From Methylococcales bacterium (GTDB lineage: Bacteria; Pseudomonadota; Gammaproteobacteria; Methylococcales; Methylomonadaceae): a stretch of 64,000 nt of DNA. This document shows positions 54,512 through 63,547 of the stretch, piece after piece. Numbering within the stretch: the stretch's first letter is position 1; every line of letters begins with the position of its first letter. The notes under the pieces were generated by a model that was given only the letters and a program-made list of their open reading frames with translations, did not search any database and was not told where the DNA came from. A program made the position numbers and the translations under genes. Location: contig JAQTPT010000014.1 in the NCBI GenBank assembly GCA_028712795.1, positions 1-64,000 of the forward strand. Direction: 5' to 3'.

Positions 54512-56185
54512 ATGTTAAAGAAAACTTACGCAGCCATTATTTTAACGGCTGTCTTTTGGGGCGCACAGGTTTATGCGGATGGGCATAAAGTGGCGATTGC
54601 CACCGCACATCCGTTGGCAACGGCTGCGGGATTTGAGATTCTGGATAAAGGCGGCAATGTGTTTGATGCGGCGGTGGCGGTTAGCGCGGCATTGGCGGTT
54701 GTTGAACCGTCCGGCTCGGGATTGGGCGGCGGCGGTTACTGGTTGCTGCACAGGGAGAAAGACGGCTTTGAAACGCTGATTGATGGCCGTGAAAAAGCGC
54801 CTTTGGCGGCTCACAAGGCGATGTATCTGAATAAAGACGGCAAGGTGATTCCAAAACTATCCCTCGATGGCGCTTTAGCGGCGGCTATTCCTGGAATGCC
54901 TGCTGGATTGGTGCATCTGTCTGAAAAATACGGGAAGCTGCCACTGGCGGAAAGTTTGGCTCCGGCAATCCGTTATGCGCAGTCTGGTTATGCAGTTGGC
55001 GAGCGATACCTGAAGTTGCTCAAATTTAGAGCTGAACTGATCAAACAATACCCTGCGACAGCCAGTATATTTTTAGTGAATGGCAAGCTGCCCCAGCCCT
55101 ATTCAATTCTCAAGCAACCGGATTTGGCCCACACATTAAAGCAACTTGCTGAATCAGGCCGGGACGGATTTTATAGCGGATGCATAGCCGAAAAGCTGGT
55201 TAAAGGCGTTAAAAAAGCGGGCGGTGTCTGGACAAAAGAAGATCTTGAGTCTTATCGGATTGTCGAGCGGGAACCGGTAAGAGGCCACTACAACGGCATA
55301 AAAATCACCAGTGCGCCACCGTCATCCTCCGGCGGTATCGTCTTGATTGAAGCTTTAAATGTTCTGTCGGGTTACGATTTGCAAAAAACCGATGAAATGA
55401 CCCGTAAGCATCTGATAACGGAAGCCATGCGCCGTGCTTATCACGACCGAGCCTTGTATTTGGGTGATCCGGACTTTATCGACATCCCGGTCAAACGCTT
55501 GTTGAATGAAGATTATGCCGCCGGCTTGCGCAGCAGTATCCGGCAGGATAAGGCTTTACCCAGCGATATGCTGTCAGGCGAAGTGGAACAACAGGCTGAA
55601 GGCACTAACACTACGCATTTTTCCATTATTGACGAGGAAGGCAATCGGGTTGCGGCAACGCTGAGCATTAATTTTCCGTTTGGTTCGGGTTTTGTAGTCC
55701 CGGGAACAGGCGTGTTGTTGAACGATGAAATGGATGATTTTGCCAGTCTTCCGGGCGCCATGAACGGCTATGGTCTGGTGGGCGGTGTTGCCAACGCTAT
55801 CGCGCCGGGAAAACGCATGTTGTCCAGCATGGCACCGACCTTTCTTGAAACCGATACTCAGGTTGCTGTGCTGGGCACGCCGGGCGGCAGCCGTATTATT
55901 TCAATGGTGCTGTTGGCAACGCTGGATTTTGCCAAAGGCAACGGGCCGGATTCCTGGGTTCAAGTACCGCGTTTTCATCATCAATTCATGCCTGATGTGA
56001 TTGAATATGAAAAAGGCGCAATGACTGACGAAGAGATTAAAGGGCTTGCTGCCAAGGGTCATGAATTGAAAGAAGCGCGTTACCCTTATGGTGATATGCA
56101 GGCGGTGCTGTTGAATAAACCGAAAAAATCTTTAAGCGCCGCCAGTGATAAACGGGGCGAGGGCAGGGCGGTTGTTGGGCATTAA
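54512..56185 (+). CDS. ggt: gamma-glutamyltransferase
   Basis: Cleaves glutathione and other gamma-glutamyl compounds in the periplasm. The mature part begins after a signal peptide (MLKKTYAAIILTAVFWGAQVYA), which supports the ATG at 54512; a longer open frame to 54341 crosses the palindrome and is not credible. 557 residues. The precursor is cut before the nucleophilic Thr367 (GTNTTHFSI). Other signatures are SGSGLGGGGYW, PPSSSGGIVL and GTPGGSRIISM. The PPTase gene follows in a one-base overlap, an unusual neighbour. Confidence 0.93.
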   Translation: MLKKTYAAIILTAVFWGAQVYADGHKVAIATAHPLATAAGFEILDKGGNVFDAAVAVSAALAVVEPSGSGLGGGGYWLLHREKDGFETLIDGREKAPLAAHKAMYLNKDGKVIPKLSLDGALAAAIPGMPAGLVHLSEKYGKLPLAESLAPAIRYAQSGYAVGERYLKLLKFRAELIKQYPATASIFLVNGKLPQPYSILKQPDLAHTLKQLAESGRDGFYSGCIAEKLVKGVKKAGGVWTKEDLESYRIVEREPVRGHYNGIKITSAPPSSSGGIVLIEALNVLSGYDLQKTDEMTRKHLITEAMRRAYHDRALYLGDPDFIDIPVKRLLNEDYAAGLRSSIRQDKALPSDMLSGEVEQQAEGTNTTHFSIIDEEGNRVAATLSINFPFGSGFVVPGTGVLLNDEMDDFASLPGAMNGYGLVGGVANAIAPGKRMLSSMAPTFLETDTQVAVLGTPGGSRIISMVLLATLDFAKGNGPDSWVQVPRFHHQFMPDVIEYEKGAMTDEEIKGLAAKGHELKEARYPYGDMQAVLLNKPKKSLSAASDKRGEGRAVVGH

Positions 56186-56871
56186 TGAGAACTGAAACAG
56201 TAGAAATATGGCATGGCAAGATAACCGCCGAGGATGCGCATTATCAAGCTTGTTGGCGCATCCTGGATGAAGCCGAGCAGACTCTGGCTCATAAATTTAA
56301 AAATGAGTTGCTGCACAAACGCTACGTGGAAAGTCATGGCCGATTAAGAAACCTGTTAGCTAAAACTCTAAATCAGTCACCGGAAAAGATAAGGATAAGA
56401 AAAGCCGAGCACGGTAAACCTTATCTTGCCGATCATCCCGAATTGGCCTTTAATTTATCTCATACAGAGGATAGATTGATGATTGCCGTAGGCTGGAATT
56501 GCCGGCTGGGTGTGGATATTGAGATAGGCAAGCAAAGGATAAATTTATCCGGATTGGTTGATAAATGTTTTGCCGAAGAAGAAGCCCTTTATTGGAATCA
56601 ACAGCCGGAAGTCCAAAAAAATCAGGCTTTTTATCGTTTCTGGACACGGAAAGAGGCCTTTGTAAAAGCCACAGGACATGGCATTTCTTTAGGGTTAAAC
56701 CACTGTGTTATTAATCCTGAAAATCCTGCGGAATTTTTAAGAGTGCCTGATAATTGCGGGCAGTCCTCGGAGTGGCATGTGCAGGATATTGACTTGGGCG
56801 AAGGGATTTTCAGTGCCTTGGTGGCGGATAAAAAATTTTCTCTTATCAGGCTCATGGATTTTGTAGAATGA
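56185..56871 (+). CDS. Sfp-type 4'-phosphopantetheinyl transferase
   Basis: A 228-residue transferase that attaches phosphopantetheine from CoA to carrier proteins of fatty-acid, polyketide or peptide synthases. The Mg-binding Asp-Glu pair is in GVDIEIG, the second motif is FYRFWTRKEAFVKATG, and the N-terminal HGRLRNLLA and AFNLSHTEDRLMIAVG are typical. It overlaps the ggt stop codon by one base and is therefore translationally coupled to ggt. No synthase genes occur in this window, so its target is unknown. Confidence 0.92.
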   Translation: MRTETVEIWHGKITAEDAHYQACWRILDEAEQTLAHKFKNELLHKRYVESHGRLRNLLAKTLNQSPEKIRIRKAEHGKPYLADHPELAFNLSHTEDRLMIAVGWNCRLGVDIEIGKQRINLSGLVDKCFAEEEALYWNQQPEVQKNQAFYRFWTRKEAFVKATGHGISLGLNHCVINPENPAEFLRVPDNCGQSSEWHVQDIDLGEGIFSALVADKKFSLIRLMDFVE

Positions 56872-57009
56872 TTAGGGAACATTTCCTCGGGTAGCCTGCT
56901 AATTATCAATTGCACTTATGAGTTGAATGTAGAATATAATTAAGTGGATTATATTGATTTATGCGGTTAATGTATTATGGGGGCATAGACACGATTACCG
57001 GACCACCCT

Positions 57010-57119
57010 ATGATGCTAACCACCCAACAAGCCGCTGATAAATTAAACGTCCATCCCGAATCAGGATTGATGGCCGTGAACTGCAAGCGTTTATTGAGGA
57101 GAACTCAACGCAATGCTAA
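57010..57119 (+). pseudogene. remnant of an excisionase-like HTH antitoxin gene
   Basis: ATG 57010 opens MMLTTQQAADKLNVHP, the beginning of an excisionase-family helix-turn-helix. The middle is missing and the frame is lost at about 57060. A neighbouring frame then gives the C-terminal end DGRELQAFIEENSTQC with a stop at 57119. Together they look like a short HTH antitoxin with an internal deletion. No toxin is beside it. Confidence 0.6.
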
Positions 57120-57240
57120 TTAATTGCTAAACTAAAGAAGTACTTTTTTAACCGTGACAATGACCAGAGAAGCTTTTCAGAGATAAAGCAGTTTTGGGAT
57201 CGGCCAACCGTTTGGGGATGGTTTACCATAGAGAAACAAA

Positions 57241-57564
57241 ATGAATTCACTTTTAGCAGCACTATTGATCGCACTATCCTTTAACACGCTCGCCGGTGAC
57301 AATATTATCCAGCAGCAGTTAAAATTGCAGCAAAACCTGATGCGAATCCAGCAGCAGAACCAGCAATACCTGATGCCGGAACGGCATGAAGAAAGGCAGG
57401 AGCAGTATCAACAGCCTTTCTACAATCAGCCCTATAATGGTAATGGTTATTATGGCAATCAAGGCTATTACAACCAGCCTTATTACGGCAACCAGCCATA
57501 TCAAGGCAATCAAGGCTATCACGACAATAGCTGGTCTTCTTGGTGGAACAACTTATGGAATTGA
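57241..57564 (+). CDS. secreted Q/N/Y-rich low-complexity peptide
   Basis: A 107-residue protein with ATG 57241 and AGAGAAAC upstream. Residues 1-18 form a signal peptide (LLAALLIALSFNTLA). The mature part begins with Gln-rich helix (QQLKLQQNLMRIQQQ), then tandem units of the form YxGNQGYY / QPYYGNQPYQ, and ends WSSWWNNLWN. Low-complexity Q/N/G/Y segments are typical of surface or matrix peptides and of aggregation-prone proteins. No known family. Confidence 0.6.
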   Translation: MNSLLAALLIALSFNTLAGDNIIQQQLKLQQNLMRIQQQNQQYLMPERHEERQEQYQQPFYNQPYNGNGYYGNQGYYNQPYYGNQPYQGNQGYHDNSWSSWWNNLWN

Positions 57565-57565
57565 T

Positions 57566-57640
57566 ATGAAACTATCGCCTGGATTAACCTTTTCATTGGC
57601 ACGGGCTTTTGGGTTGGACCGCACTAAAAGCAACGAATAG
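57566..57640 (+). CDS. very short ORF, possible gene remnant
   Basis: ATG 57566 follows the previous stop by one base and reads MKLSPGLTFSLARAFGL to TAG at 57640, 24 codons. The K-x-S-P-G-x-x-F-S-x-x-R-A-x-G start resembles the N-terminus of small basic hypothetical proteins of about 50-70 residues, so this may be a truncated copy. Confidence 0.35.
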   Translation: MKLSPGLTFSLARAFGLDRTKSNE

Positions 57641-58055
57641 GGCTTACAACCTCTTATAGAACCCAAAAAACAGGGGTAGTTACGCCGCTGGCTAATGAAT
57701 CCAGCAAGACAGTCCCCAATGTATCTCCCTAGCCAGTACCAATCGAATCAACGGTGTTAGAAAGTTTATCTATACTTAAGTTTTATGTTTTTGAGCCCCG
57801 ATACCGTAGATATAAAATGTCAGATATGACTTTTGCACTAAACAGTTCGTCGGAGAAGGTGGTTGAATTTGAAAAGAGTGTTTTTAGGACAAACTGGATC
57901 TTTTTTCAGAAGCAGACACTATTGAATCGCAGAACGTACCGGTACCTGTAGGTAACAAAGCCCTACTTCGGCATCCATAAAATAGAAAAATAATGCAGGC
58001 ATTTGACGGAAGTCGAGCGCAGATAGGTTTTATGGGTTTGTTAATCGTACCAGGG
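57641..58055. other. non-coding stretch of decayed DNA
   Basis: 415 bases with no supported gene. A 65-codon plus-strand frame at 57754-57951 has no ribosome binding site, no start of merit and no protein pattern. A remnant on the minus strand begins at 58056. Confidence 0.4.
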
Positions 58056-58390
58056 TTAATAGGCGGAACACGCTTCCATGGCCGAGAGAATTTGCACTAA
58101 ACCTCGATGATCGCCGCATTGCAGCAGGGCTTTCGAAACGAGGTCTTCTTTACGCACGTGCGAGGTGTTAGCATGATCAATGGCTACCCCGGAGTTTTGG
58201 CAATTGTCTGTGCATTGTCACGAATTTTGTTGCGAAGCGGCTCGGCAAACTCTTTGGCGTAATCGAATGCCTTGATCTGGTTAGCATAGAGATAACTCGC
58301 TTTGCATTGGGCATAACAAACACCCGGCAAGGTGCCAGTAATAACAATTCGGTCATAGCAGAAAAGGAAGCCCTGTATATCATTTTTTAA
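58056..58390 (-). pseudogene. remnant of an uncharacterised protein gene
   Basis: On the minus strand from about 58390 the frame reads DIQGFLFCYDRIVITGTLPG, VCYAQCKASYLYANQIKA and EFAEPLRNKIRDNAQTIAK, then hits TAG at about 58187. In the next frame it continues directly with AIDHANTSHVRKEDLVSKALL and GDHRGLVQILSAMEACSAY, ending in TAA at 58056. The two halves are the N-terminal third of a widespread family of about 400-residue hypothetical proteins, from memory; the rest is missing. One frameshift plus a 3' truncation make it a pseudogene. Confidence 0.65.
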
Positions 58391-58417
58391 CGCTCAGTTA
58401 GCAGTGTTGCCATAACC

Positions 58418-58449
58418 AAAGCCCTCACAGTAAAACAAGGTGAGGCTTA
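58418..58449 (-). terminator. possible terminator hairpin after thiE
   Basis: On the minus strand the arms AAGCCTCAC and GTGAGGGCTT enclose a 12-base loop, followed by TTGGTT. The stem has one bulged base and the T-run is weak, so it is a candidate only. It lies 38 bases beyond the thiE stop codon. Confidence 0.35.
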
Positions 58450-58487
58450 TTTACCTTTTTTGGTTTCGTCTTATCCGGCATAGGTAT

Positions 58488-59105
58488 CTAACGTTTAAAC
58501 AGTGCCTGATAAGCCCGTGCTGACCGTTCCGGTTGATTGTCAAACAGCCCTCCGATGACCGCTAACAAATCGGCTCCCGCTGCCAGCAATTGCGCACCAT
58601 TTTCCGGCAAAATGCCGCCTATGGCGACTATTGGAATTTTCAGTGCAAGTTTTGCTTGTAGCAATGTTTCAATTTTCGCAGGAGCTGCCAATGGCTTTGA
58701 GGAAGAAGGAAAGAACCGCCCGAAAGCAACATAAGTAGCCCCTTGCCCTTGCGCGTCCAGTGCCTGTTCAACAAAGTTATAACAAGAAACGCCGATGATG
58801 GCATCGCTGCCTAAACTCTTTCTGGCATGAGCAAGAGCACTGTCTTCTTTGCCGATATGAACACCATCAGCACCCGCGCTCGCAGCCAATTCAATATCGT
58901 CGTTAATAATAAGCGGAACTTTATGTTTATGGCAGATTTTAACCAGTTCAATTGCCAAAAAGAGTGCATCAGCCGGATTTTTATCACGATACTGAACAAT
59001 CACTGCGCCGCCCCTTATCGCCGCCTCAACTTCATTAATAATGGTGTCGCCGGATTTGTTATGCGTCTGGGTAATGGCATAAAGCCCGCGTGCAGGAAAT
59101 CTCAC
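58488..59105 (-). CDS. thiE: thiamine-phosphate synthase
   Basis: Joins HMP-pyrophosphate and thiazole phosphate to thiamine phosphate. The 205-residue TIM-barrel protein shows the start LYAITQTH, IVQYRDKNP, the phosphate-binding LIINDDIELAASAGADGVHIGKED, IIGVSCYN, VAFGRFFPSSSK and VAIGGILPEN. The length matches the family. It overlaps the stop of thiD by 4 bases, forming a thiD-thiE unit. No TPP riboswitch (THI box) was found upstream of thiD. Confidence 0.93.
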   Translation of the reverse strand: MRFPARGLYAITQTHNKSGDTIINEVEAAIRGGAVIVQYRDKNPADALFLAIELVKICHKHKVPLIINDDIELAASAGADGVHIGKEDSALAHARKSLGSDAIIGVSCYNFVEQALDAQGQGATYVAFGRFFPSSSKPLAAPAKIETLLQAKLALKIPIVAIGGILPENGAQLLAAGADLLAVIGGLFDNQPERSARAYQALFKR

Positions 59106-59893
59106 GTATCTTCTTCCATCCAGAAAAACCGGTTAGGGATAAGCTGGCCTCTGCCCGGTTGATAAGCGCTATTTAACGAATTCCAGGTATATTCCTGAGC
59201 CTCCATGACTGCTTGGACAGGCTCCAAACCATGCGCCATCAAGGCGGCAATACTGGTTGCCAACGTGCAACCGGAACCATGATAACTGGCAGGCAGCCTG
59301 TCCCAGTTATAAGTTTCCCAGCAACGGCCGTCATGAAAAAGTTGATTACTGACTGACGGCGTTTCTTCATGCGTTCCCGTAATCAGTACATACTCACAGC
59401 CTTGCTCCAACAATTCCAGGCCGCATTCATTAAGCTCATCATAACTCGCCAATCTGCGGGCTTCTTCGCTGTTGGGTGTTAACACGGTGGTGCAAGGCAG
59501 CAGAAAGTCAACAATTGTTCCAATAAGCCGGTCATTAGATAATTCAGTACCACCCCCTGCCGCCAGCACCGGATCAAAAATAACCGGAATGTGCGGATGT
59601 TGTTTCAAAATCGCATAAATGGCTATGGCCGTTTCATGATGTCCGATTAAGCCGATCTTAAAGACATTAACGTGCAAATCATCCAGCAAAGTATTCGCCT
59701 GACTGATAATATTTTCCGGGCTTTGAGGAATGAGTTTTTTTACGTTCCGGGTGTCCTGCTCGGTCAAAGCTGTGATAACACTGGCAGAGTGGCACTGATG
59801 ACTGACCAGCGTTTCAATATCAGCCTGTACTCCGGCTCCTCCGCTGGGATCATGGCCGGAAAATGAGAGTACAACGGGGCGATTAGAGGGCAT
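59102..59893 (-). CDS. thiD: hydroxymethylpyrimidine / phosphomethylpyrimidine kinase
   Basis: Phosphorylates HMP to HMP-pyrophosphate. 263 residues from ATG 59893 (MPSNRPVVLSFSGHDPSGGAG), preceded on the minus strand by CCAAGGAAG; an upstream ATG at 59941 gives an unlikely leader. Motifs: SGHDPSGGAGVQADIET, FKIGLIGH, VFDPVLAAGGG, TPNSEEARRLA and the catalytic YHGSGCTLATSIAA. It lies head of a two-gene unit with thiE. Confidence 0.92.
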   Translation of the reverse strand: MPSNRPVVLSFSGHDPSGGAGVQADIETLVSHQCHSASVITALTEQDTRNVKKLIPQSPENIISQANTLLDDLHVNVFKIGLIGHHETAIAIYAILKQHPHIPVIFDPVLAAGGGTELSNDRLIGTIVDFLLPCTTVLTPNSEEARRLASYDELNECGLELLEQGCEYVLITGTHEETPSVSNQLFHDGRCWETYNWDRLPASYHGSGCTLATSIAALMAHGLEPVQAVMEAQEYTWNSLNSAYQPGRGQLIPNRFFWMEEDT

Positions 59894-60340
59894 TGGCTTC
59901 CTTGGAAATGATGACAGATGATGCGGACTATTATGAAACAAGCGGTTAAAGTATCGCAGTATCGCAAGGTGGGCAACCGTTTTTTAGATTTATGGGCTTC
60001 AACTGTAAAACAAGGATAAACTTAGCCCGGAAAATCATGAAAACACGAGCATCAATAAGAAAAGCTGAAGGTTTGCTCTCCAGCAAAGAATTATGGGTAG
60101 ACAAGGTTTTTTAGAGTTTGGTAAATAACCCCGTATATACAATAAAAAGGCCAAGAGAATAACTGCTTAGGAAGTCTTTTTTCTTAGCAGCAAAGTATAA
60201 TCACAGATAGTATCCGATACTGAGTTATAAAACATGAGTAACGTTAATAACATGTAAGCGTGCATTAGAAAGTGGCAAGCCGGTAGATAAAAACAAACAG
60301 CTTATATGGGCTATCTTTGTTTTTTTATTAAATAAGGTCT
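59894..60340. other. intergenic region between thiD and tag
   Basis: About 450 A/T-rich bases holding both divergent promoters. No CUGAGA-type THI box upstream of thiD, no open frame of note and no strong hairpin. Confidence 0.4.
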
Positions 60341-60934
60341 TTGATTTTGAAAAAAACCATAAAAAAATGCGGATGGGCTCTTTCGAGTCCCCTGGAAGAA
60401 CGCTACCATGATCTGGAATGGGGTGTTCCGGTGCATGATGACCGGCTTTTGTTTGAGTTCCTTATTCTTGAAGGCGCTCAGGCAGGTTTAAGCTGGGTAA
60501 CTATTTTAAAAAAACGCGAAGAATACAGAAATGCATTTGATAATTTTAACGCTGGCATAATCGCACGCTATGACGATAACAAAATCAACTCGTTGCTGGC
60601 TAATCCAGGTATTGTCAGGAATAAGCTGAAGGTCAATTCCGCCGTAATCAATGCGAGGGCTTTTTTAGAGGTCCAAGAGAGCTTTGGGAGTTTTGATAAA
60701 TATATTTGGTTATTTGTTGATCACAGGCCTTTGCACAACGCCTGGAAGACCGCTGCTGACATCCCTGTTTCTAGCCGTTTATCTGAATTAATGAGTAAAG
60801 ATCTTAAAAAACGGGGCTTTAAGTTTGTAGGCAGCACCATTTGTTATGCCTTTATGCAGGCGACCGGCATGGTTAATGACCATACGACCGATTGTTTTAG
60901 ACACAAAGAAATTGAAAACGCATATACCGCTTGA
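60341..60934 (+). CDS. tag: DNA-3-methyladenine glycosylase I
   Basis: Removes 3-methyladenine from alkylated DNA. 197 residues with TTG 60341 as the first start after AAGG (60333-60336); TTG 60347 is an alternative, and no ATG is available. Family motifs are CGWALSSPLEERYHDLEWGVP, LEGAQAGLSWVTILKKRE, the helix RGFKFVGSTICYAFMQATG and the end VNDHTTDC. The zinc ligands Cys near residue 10, His near 23 and the C-terminal His and Cys can all be seen. Confidence 0.92.
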   Translation: MILKKTIKKCGWALSSPLEERYHDLEWGVPVHDDRLLFEFLILEGAQAGLSWVTILKKREEYRNAFDNFNAGIIARYDDNKINSLLANPGIVRNKLKVNSAVINARAFLEVQESFGSFDKYIWLFVDHRPLHNAWKTAADIPVSSRLSELMSKDLKKRGFKFVGSTICYAFMQATGMVNDHTTDCFRHKEIENAYTA

Positions 60935-61093
60935 ATTCCCATAGTTGCCGACAGTTACCATACTGATCAAGACTGCCTACTGTAAAGTGATGAGTACACA
61001 GAAACAGCTAAGAATAAAGACCTCCCATAATGATTGTGAGACCTTTCCGGCTTGGCGGGAATCGCTTAACACCATTAATTGGTGCCAACACTC

Positions 61094-61350
61094 GTGGATT
61101 TGCTGTCAATTCTGCCCGCTTAACTGACTCTGTTAATTCCATCTGCAAAGTATATGCTGGTGATTCGTATTTTGAGGCTGTTAAGAATTTTCCGTATTCT
61201 CAATTTGTCTGAATACCTGCAAAAAGACCAGATTTTAATGAGTGCATCAGGCAATAGCTCCCGAAAAATAATGGTTTTACTTTGCGGTATTAACGATCGT
61301 GGTTGTTTTTGGAACGCTGATGTATGCGGTGGAAAGTAACACTATTACAA
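61094..61350 (+). pseudogene. remnant of a voltage-gated ion channel
   Basis: In one frame from 61094 the sequence reads VDLLSILPA, a TAA (61121-61123), then LTLLIPSAKYMLVIRILRLLRIFRIL, NLSEYLQKDQILMSA and SSRKIMV. The regularly spaced arginines are the S4 voltage sensor of a Kv-type or ion_trans channel, preceded by S3. A frameshift near 61275 then gives FAVLTIVVVFGTLMYAVES, the start of S5 and the following loop. The pore helix and filter are absent. An in-frame stop, a frameshift and both ends missing make this a clear pseudogene. Confidence 0.75.
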
Positions 61351-61392
61351 ACTCGATCCTTGAAAATACGAGCCGGATCGCCGCATACAGAA

Positions 61393-62166
61393 CTAGCTCG
61401 ACACATCAATAAATCCATGCGTGCCACGCTTGGATTTAACTGCCAACCAGTCTTTTAATTGCCTTAATTCTTCGGTTTCTTCCAAGCCATCCAGGCTTTG
61501 CTTGTTTTTTAACAAGCGAAATGCCGCTGACAGGACGTTATAACGCTCTCCGGTGATGCCTGCACGCCTTAAGCCTATAGTATTTAGCCGATAATGCCGG
61601 GCAGGCCTTCCGCCAATCAGCATAAAAGGAATCACATCCATATTAAGTCCGGTTGTGCCCTGCACTATCGCGAACGAACCGACCCGGCAAAACTGATGCA
61701 CCACGACAGCACCACCCATAAAAACATTGTTTCCGACCTCGACATGCCCGCCTATTGCAACATTGTTGGCCAATATCGTGTTGCTCCCAATTTTACAGTC
61801 ATGGGCAACATGACTGTTGTTCATAAAAAAGCACCCCGAATCGATACGCGTCTCACCGTTTTCTTTTGAAGATCTATGCGCTGTAAAGCCTTCCCTAAAA
61901 ACGTTATTATCGCCAATGATCAACCAGGAGTCTGTTTCTGCCTTAAAACTGGTGTCTTGAGGCAAGCCGCCCAAGACGGCGTGAGGATGCAAGATATTAC
62001 CGGCGCCCATTTTTACATGTCCGTGCAGCACCGCATGGGCGCCAACCTGGCAGTTAGCTCCCATCACCGCTCCGCTTTCAATAACGGCAAAAGGGCCAAC
62101 GGCAACATCGTTTCCCAGAACAACATCAGGCGCTATGCAAGCGGTCGGGTGAATATTTTGAGCCAT
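61393..62166 (-). CDS. lpxA: UDP-N-acetylglucosamine acyltransferase
   Basis: First enzyme of lipid A synthesis: transfers a hydroxyacyl chain from ACP to UDP-GlcNAc. 257 residues of left-handed beta-helix with hexapeptide repeats (I/V)GxxxxV (VLGNDVAVGPFAVIESGAV). The catalytic His lies in NNSHVAHDCKIGS, the family HRSSKENGETRI segment is present and the C-terminal helical part is complete. Other lpx genes are not nearby; it sits alone after xerD (5-base gap), an atypical place. Confidence 0.93.
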   Translation of the reverse strand: MAQNIHPTACIAPDVVLGNDVAVGPFAVIESGAVMGANCQVGAHAVLHGHVKMGAGNILHPHAVLGGLPQDTSFKAETDSWLIIGDNNVFREGFTAHRSSKENGETRIDSGCFFMNNSHVAHDCKIGSNTILANNVAIGGHVEVGNNVFMGGAVVVHQFCRVGSFAIVQGTTGLNMDVIPFMLIGGRPARHYRLNTIGLRRAGITGERYNVLSAAFRLLKNKQSLDGLEETEELRQLKDWLAVKSKRGTHGFIDVSS

Positions 62167-62171
62167 GGTAA

Positions 62172-63056
62172 CTATCCTCTGGGATGATATTTTGAATGTA
62201 ATTCTTTTAAACGTTCACGGGCAATGTGGGTATAAATTTGCGTGGTCGATAAATCGGCATGCCCCAACAACAATTGTACAACGCGCAAGTCCGCACCGTG
62301 ATTTAACAAATGCGTCGCAAAAGCATGTCTTAAAGTATGCGGCGACAGCTCTTTTGTAATACCCGCTTTTTTAGCATGACGCTTGATGATATGCCAAAAA
62401 GCTTGTCTTGTCATGCCATCCGCGCGGTTGGTGACAAACAAATAATCGCATTGCCGTTCACCCAGCGTCGTTTTCCTGGCCTGGTTCATATAACCTTCCA
62501 ACCAGCTCATCGCTTCTTCACCTACCGGAACCAATCGTTCTTTATTGCCTTTGCCAATGATTCTGACCACACCTTGCCTAAAACTGATTTGTTCAAATTT
62601 TAAACCAACCAACTCCGACACTCTAAGTCCGGTTGCATAAAGCATTTCCAGCATGGCTTTGTCCCTAAACCCCTGGGTATTGCTCACTTCCGGAGCATTC
62701 AGCAAGAATTCAACATCCTGTTCAGAAAGAGAGACGGGCAAGGCACGACCGATATGGGGGGATTCTATCAAGGCGGTAGGATCAATTGTGATACGATTTT
62801 CCCGAATGTAATAACCATAAAATCGGCGTAAACTGGATAAAATACGCGCCGAAGATCGATTACCTATACCTTCCTTATAGCGACTGGCTAAAAATCTTGA
62901 TAGATCGCCCGTATCGGCTTCGAGCATGGATTTACCGGCCAACCATTTGGCAAAAATCCTCAAATCACTACTGTAAGCGGAAAGGGTATTTTCACTCAAA
63001 CCCTGCTCTACCCAGACGGCATCCAGAAACTGGTCAATCAAGGCAATAGCAGTCAT
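62172..63056 (-). CDS. xerD: tyrosine recombinase XerD
   Basis: Resolves chromosome dimers at dif together with XerC. 294 residues, as in the family. The catalytic residues are visible: Arg in YATGLRVSELVGL, Lys in IIGKGNKERLVP, His-x-x-Arg in SPHTLRHAFATHLL, His in LLGHADLSTTQ and the nucleophilic Tyr in IYTHI. It overlaps the ogt stop codon by 4 bases (ATGA). XerC versus XerD cannot be fully separated by eye; ADLSTTQIYTHI favours XerD. Confidence 0.92.
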   Translation of the reverse strand: MTAIALIDQFLDAVWVEQGLSENTLSAYSSDLRIFAKWLAGKSMLEADTGDLSRFLASRYKEGIGNRSSARILSSLRRFYGYYIRENRITIDPTALIESPHIGRALPVSLSEQDVEFLLNAPEVSNTQGFRDKAMLEMLYATGLRVSELVGLKFEQISFRQGVVRIIGKGNKERLVPVGEEAMSWLEGYMNQARKTTLGERQCDYLFVTNRADGMTRQAFWHIIKRHAKKAGITKELSPHTLRHAFATHLLNHGADLRVVQLLLGHADLSTTQIYTHIARERLKELHSKYHPRG

Positions 63057-63547
63057 TGTTTATAGGTCGCTTCATACGTCAGTAATTTTTCTTTGATAGC
63101 CATAAAATCACCTTCTGTGTGTCCGCAATAGCCACCCATGCCGGAAACGGATACGACACGATGGCAAGGAATAATGACCGGATAAGGATTATCACGGCAG
63201 GCATTACCGACAGCTCGCGCTGAGGAGCCGATTCTTCTGGCTAATCCAGAATAAGTCATAGTTTCACCAAATGGAATTTTGCACAGTTCAGCCCAGACTT
63301 TATGCCGGTAGGGGCTACCTTGTTTTAACAGCTTAATAGTAATGTGTTTATCGGTATTTAACCAACACTGATCGAACACTCGATGTATTTCATGGTTTTG
63401 TGAATAGAGGCAGTCATCAGGTTGCCAGTCGGCTTTATTGATAATGCCTTGTTGGCTATATAAGACCAGTTGACCGGCTGGGGTGCGAATCTTAATGACT
63501 TCCTCAGCTCCGGAACAATAATCTACCCACTGTATTATAAATGCCAT
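63053..63547 (-). CDS. ogt: methylated-DNA-protein-cysteine methyltransferase
   Basis: Removes the methyl group from O6-methylguanine in a suicide reaction. 164 residues: a divergent N-terminal domain, then FGETMTYSGLARRIGSSARAVGNACRDNP and the active-site motif PCHRVV followed by GGYCG. It overlaps xerD by 4 bases and the unknown gene at 63547 by one base. With tag 2 kb away the region carries two alkylation-repair genes. Confidence 0.93.
   Translation of the reverse strand: MAFIIQWVDYCSGAEEVIKIRTPAGQLVLYSQQGIINKADWQPDDCLYSQNHEIHRVFDQCWLNTDKHITIKLLKQGSPYRHKVWAELCKIPFGETMTYSGLARRIGSSARAVGNACRDNPYPVIIPCHRVVSVSGMGGYCGHTEGDFMAIKEKLLTYEATYKQ

Noticed and set aside
57754..57951. 65-codon plus-strand ORF
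   Set aside because: No start signal, no family pattern and located in decayed DNA.
59894..60100. TPP riboswitch upstream of thiD
   Set aside because: Searched for the CUGAGA and related THI-box elements on the minus strand and found none.
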